Assembly: GCF_900291955.1 (NCBI RefSeq)
Contig: NZ_OLMR01000001.1
Location: forward strand, 248,001-312,000
Direction of reading: 5' to 3'
Length of the DNA: 64,000 bases
Source: Pseudoruminococcus massiliensis
Lineage (GTDB): Bacteria; Bacillota; Clostridia; Oscillospirales; Acutalibacteraceae
How positions within the stretch are numbered: the stretch's first letter is position 1; every line of letters starts with the position of its first letter. Under the pieces are notes generated by a model. That model was not told the DNA's origin. It was given only the letters and a program-made list of their open reading frames with translations, and made no database searches. Positions 60,281 to 64,000 of this stretch are shown piece after piece. Position numbers and translations under genes: made by a program.

Positions 60281-60709
60281 CTACTCAAAAAACTTTTTTA
60301 ATTTTTCTTTGAGCCTGTCCATTCTTCTGTAAACAGCTTTTTCAGTAATATCCAGATACACCGCAATTTCACGGGTTGAATATCCTTGTACCTTCATCAA
60401 AGCAATCTGCAATGTAAGCATGTCCACCTTAATCAAAACTTGATAGAGGTGCTGATTTTCGATGCTGTCCAGAAAATCCTCAACCGTTTTGACTTCGGGC
60501 TGTGTAGTATCTTCAACAAGCTCGTCAAGATATGTACCTGTTTCCTGCACTCGCTGATAATACCGTCTGTCGGAATTAAAAATCGCCCAATCGTGAACAC
60601 GGAGCTTCTCTATATCGTCCTCATTAACTCCCAAGCTCCGTAACTGTTTTTCCTCGGCTTCTTTCCAGAGCCGCCATTTCTTTTCTTCTCTGGCTTTGTT
60701 GTAAGCCAT
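60281..60709 (-). CDS. Sigma-like regulator of the region-4 element
   Basis: The 142-aa protein, MAYNKAREEKKWRLWKEAEE, has a C-terminal sigma region-4-type helix-turn-helix (MKVQGYSTREIAVYLDITEK, then AVYRRMDRLKEKLKKF). GGAGG is 8 nt before ATG 60709; a longer in-frame start at 60859 lies in a conserved leader region. It occupies the place of Tn916 orf7 relative to the integration module. Confidence 0.8.
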   Translation of the reverse strand: MAYNKAREEKKWRLWKEAEEKQLRSLGVNEDDIEKLRVHDWAIFNSDRRYYQRVQETGTYLDELVEDTTQPEVKTVEDFLDSIENQHLYQVLIKVDMLTLQIALMKVQGYSTREIAVYLDITEKAVYRRMDRLKEKLKKFFE

Positions 60710-61229
60710 AATGTGTACCTCCAATCTGAATTTTTTGAGAAAATTCAGATTGAGGTGGGCTACGACAGCCACTGCCCGAAACAGGCTTCTCCTGCGTTCC
60801 AATAAAAAACGACAAACAAAAAGCCGCAAAGGTACTAAGACCTCTACGGCAATACGCATAATTATCTCTATGATATGGATATGTGACTTCTACTTGGAAA
60901 GTAGAAAAGTGCCACGAGCAAGCAAGGCTTTTTTTAATAAGTTATCCTCACTTCTGCGTGACACTATGTAAATAGCTGCTGCTTCTGACAAGCAGCGTGG
61001 TGGTCGTGCTTGACCAACACATAAAAATCCCCCCAAACTCAAACGGGTTTAGAGGGAAGATAAGTTTTTTTCAGGGCATGTCAAATCAGCCCACCAAAGC
61101 ACCGTTTTTTTATTTGGTGGGTTGTGCGACCAATTCTGAAAAAAAGAGAGAGCCGATGATCTGTGAGTTTCTTCACAAGTTCATCGGCTCTGCGTCTTTG
61201 CGTCTGGCTCTTTGATGATTTGTATTTTT
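60710..61229. other. Leader/terminator region upstream of the sigma-like gene
   Basis: No gene is supported. On the minus strand the part near 60870-60720 contains ATGCGTATTGCCGTAGAGG-type leader sequence and CCTTTGCGGCTTTTTGTTTG, a likely hairpin/terminator upstream of the gene. CCCACCAAA/TTTGGTGGG (61090-61121) forms a hairpin whose loop holds a T run. The 43-nt repeat hairpin is at 61149-61191. Confidence 0.5.
61149..61191 (-). terminator. 43-nt repeat hairpin, copy 1 (3' end of cargo operon)
   Basis: AGAGCCGATGA...TCATCGGCTCT with a further paired GTGA/TCAC. On the minus strand it is followed by CTCTTTTTTTC, so it can terminate the operon ending at 61230. A copy of the same length lies at 63851-63893 in the same orientation. 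Confidence 0.75.
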
Positions 61230-61847
61230 TTACTTTCCGCGAATAAAATGGAAATCGCAACAATTAGCGCCTTCCCCGATTGTTCCTAACCTTTCAAATC
61301 TAATTTTGGGTTTATATCCTGCAAAGGCAGTTACATCACTCTGGCAAAACACCGTGCACAATTCGGGACAACAATATTTTTCACACATTTCTTTATAAAT
61401 ACAGCGAACTATGTCAAAATGGATTTCTTTGTAATCATATCTTCTCCATTTCACCGTAAAACCTTCTATTGGATATTTTTTCTTCATGTGTGATTTAGCA
61501 AACATCTTGAACAAACTATATGTAAAAGGCATTTTTGTAAGCTTGGTATTTTCTTTTGCTTTATAGTTAGCATTGCGTTGTATTTCTTCATGAGCAACCG
61601 CAAGTGCTTTTTCTTTGGTAAAACCGTTTTCTATGAGGGTTATATATACACCTATTGTTGGTAGTATTCTGTTAAAAATATGCTCGTTCATCTCGTCATT
61701 TTCAAATCTTATTTCATATTTACATAGGTCGGTATATTTTTGACACATTAAAGAATAAAGCAACTCAGCTTGTTTTTTCCCGTATTCTCTTGATAAATCA
61801 TCATATAAAAAATTCAAATCCGTTTCCTTATAATCCAAAATTAGCAT
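61230..61847 (-). CDS. L-2-amino-thiazoline-4-carboxylic acid hydrolase-family protein
   Basis: The ~205-aa protein has the C-terminal family pattern CPELCTVFCQSDVTAFAGYK and FERLGTIGEGANCCDFHF, which I recognise from the ATC-hydrolase domain family (PF14196), originally linked to L-cysteine formation from ATC. In this setting the substrate is unknown. The start is unclear: an in-frame TTG at 61862 overlaps the upstream stop, ATG at 61847 follows ACGGAG closely. It is the last gene of the cargo operon. Confidence 0.75.
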   Translation of the reverse strand: MLILDYKETDLNFLYDDLSREYGKKQAELLYSLMCQKYTDLCKYEIRFENDEMNEHIFNRILPTIGVYITLIENGFTKEKALAVAHEEIQRNANYKAKENTKLTKMPFTYSLFKMFAKSHMKKKYPIEGFTVKWRRYDYKEIHFDIVRCIYKEMCEKYCCPELCTVFCQSDVTAFAGYKPKIRFERLGTIGEGANCCDFHFIRGK

Positions 61848-61854
61848 CTCCGTT

Positions 61855-62040
61855 TCATACAATATTTAGTTTATCTCGATTATCAATAACTGTTACTTTC
61901 AGATACTTTGCTTCAATCAATGTTTCCTGTTTGCACTTCGGACAGTATAGAGGAAAATTCAAAAGAACAGTATCATCTCTGATTTGGTTACGAGTTTTGT
62001 TGCCACAAAAGGGGCAGAGTATCCATTCCGTTTTTTTCAT
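61855..62040 (-). CDS. Cys_rich_KTR-domain protein
   Basis: The 61-aa zinc-ribbon protein, MKKTEWILCPFCGNKTRNQI, contains two C-P-x-C knuckles (LCPFCGNKTR and YCPKCKQET) and the KTR motif of the Cys_rich_KTR family. Members lie in Tn916-type elements near resistance genes. It precedes the ATC-hydrolase-like gene with overlapping or adjacent start and is 20 bp after the DUF998-like gene. Confidence 0.82.
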   Translation of the reverse strand: MKKTEWILCPFCGNKTRNQIRDDTVLLNFPLYCPKCKQETLIEAKYLKVTVIDNRDKLNIV

Positions 62041-62060
62041 TCCAATACCTCACTATCGCC

Positions 62061-62699
62061 CTAAAATATTAAATTGCTCATAGTCTTATAAATAAAAGGA
62101 ATATATAGACAAAATAAAGTAAGGCGTTCCCATAACCCTTCATACTTCATAATGGTATTTTGAAATTGTTCTTTATCTCCCATAACAAAGCAGGCGAAGA
62201 AAATAAGAGATAAAACAAATGAGCTTATACTGATAATACCCTCCATTATGTCTTTTTGCTTAAATGATACAATTCCATTTAGAAGCGGAAAAAATAATAA
62301 AGCCATAAAACCGATTGCAGCACCTACACCATGTATCTTTGAAGCTGTAGTAATTATGTCTTTGCTTTCGTTTACACTAAAAAATCCAGAAATAAGCCCC
62401 GCACCAACAGCAAAAATTCCAATCGAAAGAAGCATGAAAACCGCCAGAACAGGAAACCTTGCTCTTAATGACAAAAAGTATGCACCTGCTGTATATGTTA
62501 AGAAACCTCCAAGCCAGATAAGCCATAAATTATAAACAAATCGGACAGGACTTTGCGGACTTCCTAAAGCACTCATAACCATTGTTTTGCCGTTGTATGC
62601 AGCATAAAACTGTTCTAATATCCACGGGACTAAAAACTCTCCTATAATCGTGAATAACAAAATTATATTGAATAACCGATTGTCTGCTATGTTCCTCAT
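62061..62699 (-). CDS. DUF998-like membrane protein
   Basis: The 212-aa protein has about six transmembrane helices (LFNIILLFTIIGEFLVPWIL, LWLIWLGGFLTYTAGAYFLS, VLAVFMLLSIGIFAVGAGLI, KIHGVGAAIGFMALLFFPLL and more). The H-x-x-G-A-x-x-x-F-x-A pattern suggests DUF998. The function is unknown. It is in the same operon as the KTR and 155-aa genes. Confidence 0.6.
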   Translation of the reverse strand: MRNIADNRLFNIILLFTIIGEFLVPWILEQFYAAYNGKTMVMSALGSPQSPVRFVYNLWLIWLGGFLTYTAGAYFLSLRARFPVLAVFMLLSIGIFAVGAGLISGFFSVNESKDIITTASKIHGVGAAIGFMALLFFPLLNGIVSFKQKDIMEGIISISSFVLSLIFFACFVMGDKEQFQNTIMKYEGLWERLTLFCLYIPFIYKTMSNLIF

Positions 62700-62711
62700 T
62701 TCGTTATTCTC

Positions 62712-63179
62712 CTAATATTTCTTTATGCTTCCTTGAAAGTTATGGGCTTTTTCCAACAGCGGTCCTTTTGCACCCATAGTAAATGCAATATCACTGCTGC
62801 GAATAGATAGCAACTCCATTCCAGATTGTAGTTCTAAGACCGCCAAAGTGCTATGTGGCAATTTAATCACACCATTTTTATCAATATCAAGCCAAGCATA
62901 TTTACGCCCTTTATATTGCATAAACTCACCCTCTGAAAGCAAACAATCCCTTAATACAGGGCAATCCTCTAAAATATGCTTTAACTTTGAGTTTGACAGC
63001 AACGAATATGTAGTAATGCAAAAACCTCCTGTTATTTTGCTTCCTGTAAAGATAATAACTTTCCCATCTCGTGTTGCACCATACTCCAACAATGCTTGTG
63101 GTGGAATATGAATTGTTAAATCTGGGCGTATAACAGAAAGCCCAAATACAAATTTACCTCCTTTATTAAGCTGTGGCAT
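62712..63179 (-). CDS. Uncharacterised protein with swapped-hairpin-like segment
   Basis: The 155-aa protein, MPQLNKGGKFVFGLSVIRPD, has two beta-rich halves. The second (YAWLDIDKNGVIKLPHSTLA, then VLELQSGMELLSIRSSDIAF) resembles an AbrB/SpoVT-type swapped hairpin. I do not know the family. AGGAGG precedes the ATG. It is the first gene of the operon divergent from padR, so it is probably under PadR control. Confidence 0.6.
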   Translation of the reverse strand: MPQLNKGGKFVFGLSVIRPDLTIHIPPQALLEYGATRDGKVIIFTGSKITGGFCITTYSLLSNSKLKHILEDCPVLRDCLLSEGEFMQYKGRKYAWLDIDKNGVIKLPHSTLAVLELQSGMELLSIRSSDIAFTMGAKGPLLEKAHNFQGSIKKY

Positions 63180-63229
63180 AAAAACCTCCTTTTCAAGTAT
63201 TCCATTTTCAAGTTGATTGTGGTATAATA

Positions 63230-63268
63230 GTAGTACTTATTAAAACTACTTTATATATAAAGTACTAC
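63230..63268. promoter_or_regulatory. Probable PadR operator and divergent promoter region
   Basis: GTAGTACTT (63230-63238) and AAGTACTAC (63260-63268) form a perfect 9-bp inverted repeat with a 21-bp AT-rich spacer. TATAAT at 63223-63228 lies next to it. The repeat sits between the divergent padR and cargo genes. Confidence 0.65.
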
Positions 63269-63299
63269 AAATATAAAGAAATGTCAAGGAGGAAACCGC

Positions 63300-63836
63300 A
63301 TGTTATCAAAGCCTGCCACTATGCTTTTAGGTCTTATTTATGAAAAGCCACTTAACGCATATGAGATAATAAAACACTTAAACTACATGAATGTAAAATG
63401 GTGGTTTAACATCGCTGATTCAACCGTATATTCTACGCTGAAAACTCTCGAAAAAAAGGAGTACATAATAGGCACAACCGAAAAAGTCGGGAATATGCCA
63501 GACCGTACTGTTTATAGTCTTTCTGACAAGGGGAAAGACGAATTTATAGCTACACTAAGGACATCCATCCTGAAATTCAATTATGATACAAACATCTTTT
63601 CTATTGCTGCTTTCTTTCTAAATACTTTTTCGCCTTGTGAACAGCGAGAGCTTTTGCAAAAACGCCTTAAGGCTTTACAGAAATACCGTGAAGGGATTGA
63701 AAAACAAATCAATCCTTTGTGGGAAAACGAGGTTTCTGCTATTCATTCCGCAAATGTAAAACGGATGATTGATTTAGTAGACGCTGAAATAACAGGAACA
63801 AATCGTTTGCTTGATAGCTGTAGTAAAAACGATTAG
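63300..63836 (+). CDS. PadR-family transcriptional regulator
   Basis: The 178-aa protein begins MLSKPATMLLGLIYEKPLNA and has the PadR winged helix (NAYEIIKHLNYMNVKWWFNI, YSTLKTLEKKEYIIGTTE, GNMPDRTVYSLSDKGKDEF) followed by a C-terminal dimerisation helix region. PadR regulators sense small molecules and repress nearby genes. AGGAGG precedes the ATG. It is divergent from the operon at 61230-63179. Confidence 0.9.
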   Translation: MLSKPATMLLGLIYEKPLNAYEIIKHLNYMNVKWWFNIADSTVYSTLKTLEKKEYIIGTTEKVGNMPDRTVYSLSDKGKDEFIATLRTSILKFNYDTNIFSIAAFFLNTFSPCEQRELLQKRLKALQKYREGIEKQINPLWENEVSAIHSANVKRMIDLVDAEITGTNRLLDSCSKND

Positions 63837-63850
63837 TATAAGTACATGAA

Positions 63851-63893
63851 AGAGCCGATGAGCTGTGAATTATCTCACAAGCTCATCGGCTCT
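63851..63893. terminator. 43-nt repeat hairpin, copy 2
   Basis: AGAGCCGATGAGCTGTGA pairs with TCACAAGCTCATCGGCTCT. Same length and orientation as copy 1 (61149-61191); the flanking GCGTCTT...GCGTCTG is also shared. It lies between the convergent padR and the partial gene at the window end. Confidence 0.7.
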
Positions 63894-63939
63894 GCGTCTT
63901 ATGCGTCTGAATTTGCGATGATTAGTAGTAGCAAATTCT

Positions 63940-64000
63940 TTACATTTCGGTATTTACAACTCTTGCTATAGGATATTTTACTTCCTGTAACAAGAGATTT
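63940..64000 (-). CDS. C-terminal end of an unidentified protein, partial
   Basis: On the minus strand an open frame enters from the window edge and ends NLLLQEVKYPIARVVNTEM then TAA at 63940-63942. Only 19 residues are visible, so the family cannot be named. A terminator-like repeat hairpin follows, in the same arrangement as at the 3' end of the cargo operon, which supports a real gene end. Confidence 0.35.
   Translation of the reverse strand, partial: NLLLQEVKYPIARVVNTEM

Larger units (their letters stand above)
57344..64000. mobile_element. Right part of a third element (serine-recombinase module plus cargo), partial
   Basis: Reading leftward: cargo (PadR-controlled operon), a Cys_rich_KTR gene, a sigma-like gene, a structured RNA candidate, mazF, a 50-aa ORF and a serine recombinase. 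The order KTR gene, sigma-like gene, integration gene parallels the right end of Tn916/Tn5397. The left part lies outside the window; the exact end near 57.3 kb is not resolved. Confidence 0.55.

Noticed and set aside
1-64000. CRISPR array, rRNA or tRNA genes
   Set aside because: No regularly spaced repeat-spacer pattern and no recognisable rRNA or cloverleaf sequence was seen on either strand; a tRNA scan was not possible.

Overview
The window looks like the genome of a gut Clostridia-type Firmicute (Ruminococcus/Oscillospiraceae-like). The Gram-positive replicative polymerase PolC sits next to the usual Firmicutes run pyrH-frr-uppS-cdsA-dxr-rseP-ispG, all on the minus strand and AT-rich. 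Genus is an inference from gene content; no rRNA gene is present.

Region 1 (1-13302) is chromosomal housekeeping: a partial MmcQ/YjbR-type protein, tcdA, a hairpin-rich gap, polC, the MEP/undecaprenyl/phospholipid cluster, frr and pyrH. A small unknown gene lies between cdsA and dxr.

Region 2 (about 13303-55034, 41.7 kb) is an integrative and conjugative element (ICE) of the Tn916/Tn1549 type. It is GC-richer than the chromosome and bounded by an 11-bp direct repeat. It carries a HTH/replication-type gene, PcfB, a VirD4-like coupling protein, Maff2/VirB6/PrgI/VirB4-like transfer genes, an orphan DNA methyltransferase, a CHAP-domain cell-wall hydrolase, topoisomerase III, a 1237-aa multidomain anti-restriction protein, a MobP-type relaxase with MobC and oriT, an AT-rich cargo block (VanRS-like sensor pair, MacAB-like exporter, lipoprotein, DD-carboxypeptidase), sigma-like regulators, an excisionase and a tyrosine integrase.

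Region 2a (16353-24991, 8.6 kb) is a second mobile element sitting inside the coupling-protein gene of the ICE. It has a large serine recombinase, a PD-(D/E)XK protein, a tetracycline ribosomal protection gene with its leader/attenuator, a MobA/MobL relaxase with DUF3847 partner, a Cys_rich_VLP protein and TnpW. A shared 10-bp core at both junctions allows scarless excision that would restore a 595-aa coupling protein.

Region 3 (55046-57088) is a short minus-strand group: a frameshifted DUF4238 gene, a MutT/Nudix hydrolase, and an SRA-like protein with a Tudor/KOW-like tail. It may be a defence or DNA-modification remnant.

Region 4 (57344 to the window end) looks like the right end of a third element: serine recombinase, a 50-aa ORF, MazF without a visible MazE, a sigma-like protein, then a PadR-controlled cargo operon. 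The most unusual signal is a pair of about 200-nt noncoding elements, one before xis in the ICE and one before mazF in region 4. They share conserved blocks and three hairpins whose stems differ in sequence but still pair, which suggests a structured RNA common to unrelated integration modules. The other main findings are two inverted 98-bp oriT-like sites and the reversible interruption of the coupling protein.
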